Shown here: positions 47,727-59,307 of the stretch, in pieces
How the letters are laid out: every line of letters begins with the position of its first letter
Numbering within the stretch: position 1 is the first letter of the stretch
Origin: Rugalucina vietnamica
Lineage: Eukaryota; Mollusca; Bivalvia; Lucinida; Lucinidae
Reading direction: 5' to 3'
Length of the DNA stretch: 64,000 bases
Assembly: GCA_964017185.1 (NCBI GenBank)
Contig: OZ024882.1
Coordinates: 41,141,988 to 41,205,987, forward strand
The notes under the pieces: model-generated
Database searches by the model: none
Told to the model about the DNA's origin: nothing
What the model saw: the letters and a program-made list of their open reading frames with translations, nothing else
Program-made: the position numbers and the translations under genes

Positions 47727-47894
47727 GGGGTAAGGATCCTTATGTCAAAATCCCGTCATTTTCCCTGCCACTGCGGGGACACTCGAAAAGTAATTGTCCC
47801 GCACTTTAGCCCGGCTATCCCCCACCCTTCCCCGTAGGTGTGTGTGTGTGTGTGTGTGGGGGGGGGGCAGTGGTTACAAATGACTGGTGCATTA
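47727..47894. mobile_element. MITE family 3, partial copy with (TG)n
   Basis: Right-hand part of the family: ctgcggggacactcgaaaag, ccggctatcccccacccttc, acaaatgactggtgcatt. A TG/G run has expanded at 47838-47868. Confidence 0.7.
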
Positions 47895-48476
47895 CAGTGT
47901 AGTGAAACTTGTGGGGTTTTAATCACGTCAGCTGCTCCCCAACCTCACATCGGTTCTTTTCTTATGATTACGCATGAACCATTTACACTGAGGTAGCGTA
48001 GCGGTAGAGCATCGAGGTCCCACAGGCGACACGGTGTTGTGTCCATGGCAGGGCACATTAACTCTCCTGAGTACTGGTTAATATGCTTCGAAATAATTGT
48101 TGACTGTCCTGAGAATTAAAATTTCTCACAATAGAGCCAAGCCACAGGCGCAGGCGTCTGGTGAAGCTGACCGAACTGACATGCCCCACCCCCATTACAT
48201 ACAGGACCTTTAAAACACCAAAAAGACTCACCTGAATTTGAAACAGAAATTTAACTTGAAAATGTTGTTCCTTTGTATTCCTACTTGTGTGTTTTCTTTC
48301 CTTTTATATGCCGTTGATGCTGTTAAATGTGTTGGTGCTTGTTGTGCAAGCGTCAGCGTCAGCATTCTAAATTTAGATTCTTAAATAATTTCAATCGATT
48401 GCAGCAGACGATCAGTTCTATGAAATCCACTTGCATTTGCAAAAAATGGAAGGTAATATTGGACATTCTCAGTCCT

Positions 48477-48658
48477 CCCATGCGCGGATCCAGACATTTT
48501 CATGAGAGGGGGTCCAACGAAAATGGAAATTTTTGGTCACAGACGAGGGGGGGCCAACCTCTAAAAATACAGAAATTTACCTTTTTTTAGGTAAAATTTT
48601 CAGATTCCAGGGGGGGTCTGGACCCCCTGTCCCCCCCCTCTGGATCCGCGCATGCCTC
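48477..48658. mobile_element. MITE with ATGCGCGGATCCAG ends
   Basis: Left end cccatgcgcggatccagac and right end ctggatccgcgcatgcctcc are inverted. The interior is G/C-tract rich (gagggggtccaac; ggaccccctg). No coding capacity. Confidence 0.8.
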
Positions 48659-48792
48659 CTATAGAAAACAGAATACCGTGCTCAAGTTTGATGGTCTGTA
48701 TCTATAATTCTTTAGACATAATTATGAGTTTTATTATACACGAGAGTTTTAGTTGAAATAAAAGTGAACTCCGGATACTGTGCAGGTCCAGG

Positions 48793-49210
48793 GAGATAAG
48801 GCATATTGTCCAATTTGTGAAAGCTGATTTTGCGCTTTAATTAAAAGATATTTTCAAAGGTGTTTACTGAAAAAGTTTGGTGATTATGTTCCACTTTGTT
48901 GTTGATTTTTCTTGAAAGTGGCATATTGGTCTTTTTGTTCTGACACTACAGATGTCTGTCAAAAGCTGGTGTTTTGCAGATAACTTTCTATAGTTAAACA
49001 AGAGATAAGGCATATTGTCCAATTTGTGAAAGCTGATTTTGCGCTTTAATTAAAAGATATTTTCAAAGGTGTTTACTGAAAAAGTTTGGTGATTATGTTC
49101 CACTTTGTTGTTGATTTTTCTTGAAAGTGGCATATTGGTCTTTTTGTTCTGACACTACAGATGTCTGTCAAAAGCTGGTGTTTTGCAGATAACTTTCTAT
49201 AGTTAAACAA
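48793..49210. repeat. Perfect 209-bp tandem duplication
   Basis: 48793-49001 (gagataaggcatattgtcc to tagttaaaca) repeats as 49002-49210, and I see no differences by eye. Either very recent or an assembly effect. The rest of 49210-50200 holds only a poly-A run and no recognised gene. Confidence 0.85.
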
Positions 49211-50066
49211 AAATGGTGGGTGGGGAGAGTAGGCCTACTTGACTGTCTTGTAACTTTTGTAAGGGTTCAGATTTATTCATGCTTCTATATTATTTTTTTT
49301 GCATCATGTATATGGAATAGTTGTATGCAGAAGCATTGTATATGTTACAGCCAATCTGTGAAATCAGCCTTTTCATGAAATGGCTAAAGATTTTAGCCTT
49401 TTCGTGAAATGACTAATTCACTCAGCCGTCACGTGCGGCTCCGTATCATATCGGATCAAATCGCGGAGAGAACAACGTAAGTTTTCTATTTGTTGTCAAA
49501 GTTTGTTTTAATTGTATGTTTTAGCGGAAAAAAGGAGAATGTGGTCCCACGCGCTGGACGTTTGACTTACTTTTTTGTTTGTGGCTAATTCCAAACTTCT
49601 TATGGTTTTCTCTAAATCGATGAATAAAGTGACCACGTGACCGGAAAGGCCGACACAAGATTTTATTAACGGAGCCGATGGCTCCGATCGTGCAGTTTCC
49701 CAACCGTGTGTATGGCTTGTTTAAAAAACAGTCCTCCTTCATAAAGTTTAACAAAACATTTCGGATGCTTATTGTGTTTCCACTTCAACCATTTACACTT
49801 CGAACCACGAGAATCTAAGTTATTGCTAAAATTAAGATACTTTGTACACCGTAATCGTTCTGTTCAGCATGCACATGCGACATCTTTCTCAGTCCTCCAT
49901 AGAAAACAACCCCACCATTTTGATTCGCACTACACTAAGAAAGTTCCAAACGCACCCGAGCATAAGCGGGAGCATAAGTGCATCATCCGTTGCATGTTTG
50001 GTTTATTTTTTGTTTTTGTTTTAAAAACTAAAACATCACATGAAACGCATGTGATTTATGAATGGA

Positions 50067-50067
50067 G

Positions 50068-50099
<32 letters not shown>
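50067..50099. repeat. Poly-A run
   Basis: About 33 A. Confidence 0.95.
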
Positions 50100-50104
<5 letters not shown>

Positions 50105-50197
50105 CAACTTTTAATTTGAACGTTTTTATTTGCCCATATAGATATTTCAAAAACATTGCGCGACACTCTAATCATTAAATTTTGGCATGAATACATT

Positions 50198-50431
50198 TGA
50201 GCATGTGCGTGAGAAAACCAACAATTTTGGTGCCGACCAGGTCTGACAAAAACCGTCTTTTACAGCCATAGAAACAAGCTAGAATCTTGAAATTATGGGT
50301 TTAAGTAGGATTGTACTATCCGAGCAGCGAAATCAAAGGCGCTGATCAGCTATGCAGTTGCTGCACAGATGATATGCGGCTTTGTTTTCGCCTATATGCA
50401 AATTGTTGTTTTTCTCATGCAGTGGATCATT
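50198..50431 (+). mobile_element. Hairpin MITE family 2
   Basis: Ends gagcatgtgcgtgagaaaac and gtttttctcatgcagtggatc. Central tcaaaggcgctgatcagct..agatgatatgcggctttg with several mismatches. It lies just beyond the 3' end of CD225 gene 2. Confidence 0.8.
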
Positions 50432-50470
50432 TTATCTTCTCTTGGACCATTGCAAAATACAATTATGTAT

Positions 50471-53400
50471 CTACGAAAGACCATTATCAGAAGTTAGAAA
50501 CACACTTTTATAACCGTACGAGTGCCGATAAGAGTTTCCGCCGACAATGATGATAATCACACAGATGACGGTCAGGACTGCACCAATACTGATGCTGGTC
50601 AGGGTCAGACACTTGGCTCTTTTAGTGTGGCTTATGATCAACTCCTCGTCTCGCTCAAAATCCACGGCATGGTTGGCCTAGAAAATGGTAAAACTGAATA
50701 TAAAAATGATGATTTTTTGCTTAAGTGCATATAACAACTTTGCTCAGGCGTTTCTAACATGTCTGCACACTATCTTTCAGAAACTGCATTTTTCAAAATC
50801 TCACTTTTCTGAAAAGCCACAAGAAAAATAAGACCATGTCATTTTTTTGCAACCCAAAAGTCCTAATAAGTGCCGCAAATTTTTTGGAAAAGATAATTAC
50901 CCAAAAATTGTTTTGAATAGGCCTTTTGCATGTGCAAGGGAGGTAATCCAAACGCCTTAAAAATGAAAATCAAGCTTACCTGTGGAATAATTTTAAGAGT
51001 TTGGCACTCAGCTATCCATACATAGAATTTTGTTTTGGTTTGGTGCATTTTTATGAAAAAAAAATAACCAGTTTATATTTTTCCCGGGAAAATAGTTACT
51101 TCCCTTGCTGACATTTTTACAATGGAGAAAGCCCTATTCAAAACTATTTACTGGCATAAATTTTTTATTTGTTAACCGATTTTCAAAATTTTTGTGGCAC
51201 TGTTTAAGACTTTTGGAATGCAAAATGGTGACGTGGTAATATTTTTCTTGATGTCTTTCAGAAAAGTGAGATTTTGAAAAATGCAATTTTTGGAAGATGC
51301 TGTGCAGACAGTAGTTAATATTTGTTTTTCAGTCATGTTGCTGGAGACAGAGAACCATCACTTCCTGGGTGTAAAACGATCCTAATGTGGGGGTGTGGTG
51401 AAGTAGGTATCGCACCATACTTCCAAAAGGCCATTGCACTCTCCGCCTAGAAAATGACGAAAACTGGCATTAAAGCATTGGCCGTGAAGCACCATAGCCT
51501 TACTATAATTCAACCTAGATCGTGTTTGTGTATGTGTGTGTGTGGGGGGGATGGGGGGTAAATATGGAAGCAGTCGCATATTCAGAGCTGGACAACTAGC
51601 AACAAGCCTTCTCAGTCTGTGGAACATCACAAAACCAGAGGACCAATGGTCCTGTAAACGCTCACCTGAGATCAGCTGCATATACCAATAAACATGTTTG
51701 AATATTATGGTATTTAACTCCAGTGCAGGGGCAGATGAAGCCCTTGGGCCATTTTCTTTTTTCAGAATCTTCAATATTCTGTCCATTTGCCAATTTCCTG
51801 TTGGCTTTTTCCTTCAAATGACATTTTAACAGTTTTCCCAATTCAGATGCATAGGCAACCCATGTTGACCTTGCCATAAACTTGGTCAAGGTCATCACAG
51901 GGTCATGATTTATATATACATTGGAGTACTTTAGCCATCGATGCCTCACGCCAAGTTTCCTTGAAATCAGTCTATTGGTTTCAGAGAAGATGATTTTTGA
52001 TGGGTTTTTACCATATATGGGCATGGCGGCCATCTTGGTCATGTGACCTAGATTATTTATATACACATTGATTCCCCTATTCTATAGATGCTTCACATAA
52101 AATTTGGCTTTGTTTGGCCAAGCGGTTTCAGAGGAGAAGACGTTTGAATATTAAGGAAATATACATGTATATTGCCCCGGGGTGGGGGCACATGAGCCCC
52201 TGGGGTCCAATTTTTTCAGAATCATTAATATTCAGTCCTACTGCCCATTTCCTGCAAGACTTTCACTTTAAATGACATTTTAAAAGTTTTCCCCATTCAA
52301 ATGCATTCGCGACCTATGTTGACCTTGCCGTAAAATAGGTCAAGGTCATCACAGGGTCATGATTTATATACACATTGTAGTGCTTGAGCCATCGATGCTT
52401 CATGCCAAGTTTCGTTGAAATCGGTCAACCGGTTCTGGAGAAGAAGATTTTTGAAGGGTTTTTACCATATATGGGCATGGCGGCCATCTTGGTCATGTGA
52501 CCTGGATTTCTTATATACACATTGGTTCCCCCTTCCTATTGATGCTTCATATAAAGTTTGGCTTTGATTGACCAAGCGGTTTCAGAGGAGAAGATGTTTG
52601 AATATTATGGAGATATACATGTATATTGCCCCGGGGTGGGGGCACATGAGCCCCTGGGGTCCAATTTTTTTCAGAATCATTAATATTCAGTCCTACTGCC
52701 CATTTCCTGCAAGACTTTCACTTTAAATGACATTTTAAAAGTTTTCCCAATTCAAATGCATTCGCGACCTATGTTGACCTTGCCGTAAAATAGGTCAAGG
52801 TCATCACAGGGTCATAATTTATATACACATTGTAGTGCTTGAGCCATTAATGCTTCATGCCAAGTTTCGTTGAAATCGGTCTACCGGTTCTGGAGAAGAA
52901 GATTTTTGAAGGGTTTTTACCATATATGGGCATGGCGGCCATCTTGGTCATGTGACCTGGATTTCTTATATACATATTTGTTACCCCTTCCTATCGATGC
53001 TTCACATAAAATTTCGCTTTGATTGGCCAAGTGGTTTCAGAGGAGAAGATGTTTGAATATTATGGAGATATACATGTATACTGCCCCGGGGTGGGGGCAC
53101 ATGAGCCCCTGGGGTCCAATTTTTTTCAGAATCATTAATATCCAGCCCTACTGCCCATTTCCTGCAAGACTTTCACTTTAAATGACATTTTAAAAGTTTT
53201 CCCCATTCAAATGCATTCGCGACCTATGTTGACCTTGCCGTAAAATAGGTCAAGGTCATCACAGGGTCATGATTTATATACACATTGTAGTGCTTGAGCC
53301 ATTAATGCTTCATGCCAAGTTTCGTTGAAATCGGTCCACCGGTTCTGGAGAAGAAGATTTTTGAAGGGTTTTTACCATATATGGGCATGGCGGCCCTCTT

Positions 53401-56059
53401 GGTCATGTGATCTGGATTATTTATATATACATTGGTTCCCCCTTCCCATAGATGCTTCATGTAAAATTTCGCTTTGATTGGCCAAGCGGTTTCAGAGGAG
53501 AAGATGTTTGAATATTATGATAATATACATGTATATTGCCCCGGGGTGGGGGCGGATGAGCCCCTGGTGCCCAATTTTTTTCAGAATCATTAATATTCAG
53601 TCCTTCTGCTCATTTTCTGCAATATTTTTCCTTTAAATGACATTTTAACAATTTTTCCCATTCAAATGCAAAGGCGACCTATGTTGACCTTGCCGTAAAA
53701 TAGGTCAAGGTCACCGCAAGGTCATGATTTAAATACACATTGTAGTACTTGAGTCATCGATGCTTCATGCCAAGTTTCGTTGAAATCAGTCTATTGGTTC
53801 CGGAGAAGAAGATTTTTGAAGGGTTTTTACCATATATGGGCATGGCGGCCATCTTGGTCATGTGACCTGAATTATTTATATACACATTGGTTCCCCCTTC
53901 CCATAGATGCTTCATGTAAAATTTGGCTTTGATTGGCCAAGCTGTTTCAGAGAAGAAGATCTTTGAAAATGGTGGACGACGGACGGACGACGGACGGAGC
54001 ATGGGTATACTATAAGCTCACCTTGTGAGACTGACGGCTCAGGTGAGCTAATAAATACTTGTAGCAAACCAGCAAATTCAGAGATATCAGTATGGATAAC
54101 TACATGTATAGCATGCCCAAATATATTTTAAGAAAGCTTCCAAGCATTTCCTGGTATTGAACATGACACAAAAATACTGACATCAAAATGGTGTTTTACA
54201 TGGCGCAGTAAATACTGACTTACCCGAATGGTGTAGTATATGACACAGTGAATAATGGTTTACCCGTATGGCGTAGTATATGACACAGTAAATACTGACT
54301 TACCTGAATGGCATAGTACATGGCGCAGTGAATACCGGCTTACCCAAATCGCGTAGAGCATGGCATGGTAAATACTGATTTATTCGAATGGCGGAATACA
54401 TGAACAGTATATACTTACATTGTATTTACCCGTATGGCGCTTTACTTGGTACAGTAAATACTGACTTATCCGAATGGCGTATTACATGACTCAGTAAATA
54501 CCTACTTACCCGTATGTCGTAGTACACGGCAAAGAAAATACTGACTTACCCGTATGGCGTAGTACACGACAAAGTAAATACTGACTTACCCGTATGGCGT
54601 AGTACACGACAAAGTAAATACTGACTTACCCGTATGTCGTAGTGCATGGAACAGTAAATACTGACTTGCCTGTATGTCGTAGTACACGGCAAAGTAAATA
54701 TTGACTTACCCGTATGCGTAGTACACGACAAAGTAAATACTGACTTACCCGTATGGCGTTGTACACGAAAAAGGAAATACTGACTTACCCGTATTGCGTT
54801 GTACACGACAAAGTAAATACTGACTTACCCGTATGGCGTTGTACACGAAAAAATAAATACTGACTTACCCGTATGGCGTAGTACACGACAAAGTAAATAC
54901 TGACTTACCCGTATGGCGTTGTACACGAAAAAGTAAATACTGACTTACCCGTATGGCGTTGTACACGAAAAAGTAAATACTGACTTACCCGTATGGCGTA
55001 GTACACGACAAATTAAATACTGGCTTACCCGTATGGCATTGTACACGACAAAGTAAATACTGACTTACCCGTATGGCGTTGTACACGAAAAAATAAATAC
55101 TGACTTACCCGTATGGCGTAGTACACGACAAAGTAAATACTGACTTACCCGTATGGCGTTGTACACGAAAAAGTAAATACTGACTTACCCGTATGGCGTT
55201 GTACACGAAAAAGTAAATACTGACTTACCCGTATGGCGTAGTACAAGAAAAAGTAAATACTGACTTACCCGTATGGCGTAGTACATGGCACACATGCCTG
55301 GCCAACAGGCAAAGCACAACAGAGTCCATAAGTAGCCAAAGACAGAGCAGATCAGCCAATCATAGGGTCTGTTCTTGACTCGCACGGTATTTGACGCCTG
55401 GCCCTGGAATATAGTCAGCTATGATTTACAATGCAAGGCTTTGAAATGGTACGCCTAAAAATATAACCACACTTCTTATATTTTGAGAAAATCCATCCCT
55501 TTCGAAAGCATTGAAAGTCGTATGTTGACTATGAATTCATGTACTTGGGCTGCATCATTATGTCAATTTTTGGTCAAAGATACAATATATATACACACAC
55601 TGTAGACCTAGTGCTACAGTAACGTCTTAGTAGGGTTATTGAAAGATGACAGTAAGATGGTTCTACTCTTTCAAACTCACCAAATTTATCAATTCCGTAT
55701 CACTGTGCTGGTTGTAGTGTTGGTTGTACATATCTGTCCCAGAATATGACATTGGCCTCGTTCCATCTGGAAGTAATACACAGAAGTATAAGCTAACTCG
55801 CTTTTTCCGTGCATGTCATACCATATATACAATCGGATTATCGGTTCTATGAAGGATATCACTTTGAAAGTTTCAAAGGGGACGTCACTGTGCTGCAGTG
55901 GGCTGCGAGTGGAAAGCTGCCCGCTCTTATGGCAGTATTAAAAGTTTGCATTTTAATTTCATTTATTTGTTTGTGTGTTAAGATTTGTATTTTACGAAAT
56001 GGAACAGAACCTCGAAATGTGGACCTACCTTGGAAAGTAATAACGTGTCCCTGGCTCAT
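50471..56059 (-). CDS. CD225/dispanin-family two-pass membrane protein, gene 2 (4 exons, 152 aa)
   Basis: Minus-strand exons 56059-56029 (31 nt), 55766-55681 (86), 55403-55269 (135) and 50677-50471 (207) total 459 nt and close exactly in frame (152 aa plus TAG). The tiny first exon (MSQGHVITFQ) was chosen because its phase, gtaggt donor and position fit. The body shows the CD225 pattern: YDWLICSVFGYLWTLLC, CWPGMCAMYYAIR, ANHAVDFERDEEL, SHTKRAKCL, and membrane segment 2 LTSISIGAVLTVICVIIIIV. Its MYNQHYNQHSDTELINL segment matches MYNRQYNTNSDTELVNM of gene 1, so the two are tandem paralogues. The last intron (4.6 kb) begins with a 40-bp tandem array made of copies of the exon 3 end and its donor. 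Confidence 0.85.
50748..51323. repeat. Foldback element inside CD225 gene 2 last intron
   Basis: ctgcacactatctttcagaa..aaatctcacttttctgaaa (50763-50813) recurs inverted at 51258-51315 (ctttcagaaaagtgagattt..gcagac). Inner matches include ttgaataggcctttt against its complement near 51133. The axis is near 51035. Confidence 0.7.
51636..54053 (-). mobile_element. AGCTCACC-type repeat, long copy (about 2.4 kb)
   Basis: On the minus strand it starts ttagctcacctgagccgtca with terminal hairpin and gtccgtcgtccgtccgtcg. It then has about 4.5 tandem units of roughly 455 bp (tgccccggggtgggggc at about 52172, 52626, 53081 and 53536) and ends atctcaggtgagcgtttaca..ccattggtcctctg. The units carry the same phrases (aagatggccgccatgcccat, catatatggtaaaaaccc). 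No transposase is seen. It lies in the last intron of CD225 gene 2. Confidence 0.85.
54186..55268 (-). repeat. 40-bp tandem array of splice-donor/exon-end units
   Basis: The consensus on the minus strand is a 40-bp unit containing tactacgccatacgg|gtaagt, i.e. the last codons of CD225 gene 2 exon 3 (YYAIR) followed by its 5' splice site and 20 bp of intron. I count 26 units beyond the authentic donor at 55268/55269. Of these, 19 keep GTAAGT exactly. Units far from the exon (54.2-54.5 kb) are diverged, while those near it are almost identical, with some three-unit higher-order repetition (120-bp periodicity). Confidence 0.93.
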
Positions 56060-56139
56060 TTTGATGTTTCACTATATTCCTTTGTAATGATCGATTCTCC
56101 GTGACTTCGACGTCGAGATAGCATGCAATTTAATCTACA

Positions 56140-56437
56140 TCAGGATAACATATTCATATAATGTGTACCTTCTTATACCCCACTTTTACATAGTAAAATC
56201 GGGGTATACAGGGGTATACATTTGTCTTATTTTTGATTCAAAACATAGATTGTGGGTACTCGTTAGAACCGCCTCGAACTCGTTAGAACCGCCTCGTCGA
56301 GGCGGTTCTAACGTGTACACACAATCAATGTTTTTAGCAAAAATATTATACATATCAATTTTTTCTAATGGAATTTTCATTTTTACAGCTGAAAAAAAAA
56401 AGTCACTGTATATTGCATGGGCAAGTTTTCATAATGA
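56140..56437 (+). mobile_element. Hairpin MITE family 1, with duplicated arm
   Basis: Family ends and body. The palindrome reads cgttagaaccgcctcgaact then cgttagaaccgcctcgtcga, so the left arm is duplicated (56259-56298). It lies about 80 bp upstream of the CD225 gene 2 start codon. Confidence 0.85.
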
Positions 56438-56667
56438 TAGTTATATTTTGCAGTTTTATTTGCTATTTGCGGAGCTCAATAAATCTTGAAATGCCATAAA
56501 GGTCTTATCAGGAAGGATGTAAATAGAGGAGTGGTATTGTTTAAACAGTTTGTCCTTGCCGGATGACATAACGTGACACCCGTTTGTGAATTTCGAGCAT
56601 GTAAGCAATAGAGGGGAATCGTCTCGCTTTAGACACTTTAGACAAACCTGTCTTGTGAATTGCGTAG

Positions 56668-56749
56668 ACTTCGAGTATGTTTTGACTTTCAAAAGTCACA
56701 TGTCTAAAACCAGACATGTGACTTTTGTAAGTCAAAACATACTCGAAGT
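56668..56749. repeat. 38-bp-stem perfect-type hairpin
   Basis: acttcgagtatgttttgact..aaaagtcacatgtct, a short loop, then agacatgtgactttt..agtcaaaacatactcgaagt. One arm fragment recurs at 56903-56937 (catgtatgttttgacttaca, then aaaagtcacgtgtct). Confidence 0.85.
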
Positions 56750-57129
56750 GCCAGTGCGCTTTCAGATTGCCGTACACGCCCTTATTAGAATGAATTACCT
56801 AATTGTCCTGGTTTTAGTGCGATCAATGAGGGCATGTCAACAGCATAGTTAGGTCAGCAAGGTCAAGGAAAATGAACAGTAAAAAGCGCACTGGCTTTTC
56901 ATGTATGTTTTGACTTACAAAAGTCACGTGTCTGGTTTTATGACATAATTATGATATGATCTGTAAACTGTCTCATTTTGTATTATAACTGCGACAAGCG
57001 ACAAGCATGCCTTTAAAACGTTTTGTGTCAACAAAGCCTTATTGGATGATCAGATGGCTTAGCCATGCAGATTCGAATGCCACTGCCGACGCCGCTATTT
57101 TTTTTTTCGATTAAAATGCTGATAATCAT

Positions 57130-57454
57130 CCATCGCGAAAACATGTCCGTGTAATATCTACCCCCTTGAACCCCACTTTTATATAGCAAAACTGGGGTAT
57201 GCAGGGGTATACCTATTTTTCTTATTTTTGCTCGAAAACATAGATTGTGGGTACTCGTTAGAACCGCCTCGGCGAAAAACATAGATTGTGTGAACTCGTT
57301 AGAACCGCCTCAGCAGCGAGGCGGTTCTAACGTGTACCCACAATCTATGTTTTGAGCAAAAATAAGAAAAATATCAAAAATTTTCGGCTGAAAATGTTCA
57401 ATTTTTAAAGCTAAAAAAATCTCTGTTTATTGCATGGGCAAGTTTTCGTAATGA
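57130..57454 (+). mobile_element. Hairpin MITE family 1, with duplicated arm
   Basis: Full ends (catcgcgaaaacatgtccgt; ggcaagttttcgtaatga). The block acatagattgtgggtactcg/ttagaaccgcctcggcg is duplicated as acatagattgtgtgaactcg before the second palindrome arm. Confidence 0.88.
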
Positions 57455-57776
57455 AAACATTCAAAAACATGTTCAATTGCTTATGTTGAATTGTATAAGT
57501 CTGCCGTCTATTTCATGTTATTCGTTTCTTTTATAGTGAATTTCTTTCTTTCTGTTTGTTCTTATTGCTTTTCTTTTTCTTTTTTCATTTATTACGTTTG
57601 TTGGCAACAATTTATCAGTCATGTCAAGCTGCTTCATATTACTTTCTGTGCGGACGGAGAGAAAAACAGAATAAGAAAACTGAAGAGCGTTGTCATAAAA
57701 ATGGATACTGCAGCTGGTGTTGTGCCGTGCGGTGGCCCGAAAAAGTCTCTCCGTACATCATCCATAGTGCAGGTTA

Positions 57777-59302
57777 TTAGCTTACCTGAGCCGTCAGGCT
57801 CACAAGGTGAGCTTATAGTATACCCATGCTCCGTCGTCCGTCCGTCCGTCCGTCGTCCGTCCGTCGTCCACCATTTTCAAAGATCTTCTCCTCTGAAACC
57901 GCTTGGCCAATCAAAGCCAAATTTTACGTGAAGCATCTATGGGAAGGGGGAACTAATGTGTATATAAATAATCCAGGTCACATGACCAAGATGGCCGCCA
58001 TGCCCATATATGGTAAAAACCCTTCAAAAATCTTCTTCTCCGGAACCACTGGACCGATTTCAACGAAACTTGGCATGAAGCATCGATGGCTCAAGCACTA
58101 CAATGTATATATAAATCATGACCCTATGATGACCTTGACCTATTTTACGGCAAGGTCAACATAGGTCGCGAATGCATTTGAATGGGAAAAATTGTTAAAT
58201 TGTCATTTAAAGGAAAAATCTTGCAGAAAATGAGCAGTAGGACTGAATATTAATGATTCTGAAAAAAAAACTGGGCACCAGGGGCTCATCCGCCCCCACC
58301 CCGGGGCAATATACATGTATATCTCCATAATATTCAAACATCTTCTCCTCTGAAACCGCTTGGCCAATCAAAGCGAAATTTTATGTGAAGCATCAATAGG
58401 AAGGGGTAACAAATATGTATATAAAAAATCCAGGTCACATGACCAAGATGGCCGCCATGCCCATATATGGTAAAAACCGTTCAAAAATCTTCTTCTCCAG
58501 AACCGGTTGACCGAGTTCAACGAAACTTGGCACGAAGCATCGATGGCTCAAGCACTACAATGTGTATATAAATCATGACCCTGTGATGACCTTGACCTAT
58601 TTTACGGGAAGGTCAACATAGGTCACCAATGCATTTGAATGGGGAAAACTTTTAAAATGTCATTTAAAGTGAAAGTCTTGCAGGAAATGGGCAGTAGGAC
58701 TGGATATTAATGATTCTGAAAAAAATTGGACCCCAGGGGCTCATGTGCCCCCACCCCGGGGCAATATACATGTATATTTCCATAATATTCAAACGTCTTC
58801 TCCTCTGAAACCGCTTGGCCAAACAAAGCCAAATTTTAAGTGAAGCATCTATAGAATGGGGGAATCAATGTGTATATAAATAATCTAGGTCACATGACCA
58901 AGATGGCCGCCATGCCCATATATGGTAAAAACCCATCAAAAATCATCTTCTCTGAAACCAATCGACTGATTTCAAGGAAACTTGGCGTGAGGCATCGATG
59001 GCTAAAGTACTCCAATGTATATATAAATCATGACCCTGTGATGACCTTGACCAAGTTTATGGCAAGGTCAACATGGGTTGCCTGTGCATCTGAATTGGGA
59101 AAACTGTTAAAATGTCATTTGAAGGAAAAAGCCAACAGGAAATTGGCAAATGGACAGAATATTGAAGATTCTGAAAAAAGAAAATGGCCCAAGGGCTTAT
59201 CTGCCCCTGCACTGGAGTTAAATACCATAATATTCAAACATGTTTATTGACCAGTATATGCAGCTGATCTCAGGTGAGCGTTTACAGGACCATTGGTCCT
59301 CT
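57777..59302 (+). mobile_element. AGCTCACC-type repeat, copy inverted relative to 51.6-54.1 kb
   Basis: Starts ttagcttacctgagccgtca with gtccgtccgtccgtccgtcg, has three internal units, and ends atctcaggtgagcgtttaca..ccattggtcctctg. The last 400 bp are almost identical to 51650-52070 in reverse complement. Confidence 0.85.
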
Positions 59303-59307
59303 GTTAT

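Noticed and set aside
48230-48310. Possible 5' exon of CD225 gene 1 (minus-strand donor gtgagt at about 48234)
   Set aside because: The donor is good, but there is no phase-compatible coding start or homology to the paralogue's first exon.
51662-52066. 134-aa minus-strand frame, near-identical to 58870-59250 (+)
   Set aside because: Identical because both lie in the same repeat family; the frame is read through satellite-like units (MTKMAAMPIYGKNPSK) and is not a gene.
54546-54806. 86-aa minus-strand frame in the 40-bp array
   Set aside because: It is only the translation of the array, which changes frame at every unit.
54186-55268. CRISPR-like direct repeat array
   Set aside because: Units are contiguous 40-mers without unique spacers, in a eukaryotic intron, and derive from the neighbouring exon.
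55809-56087. 92-aa plus-strand frame with a hydrophobic stretch
   Set aside because: Antisense to the first coding exon of CD225 gene 2 and its intron; no family match.
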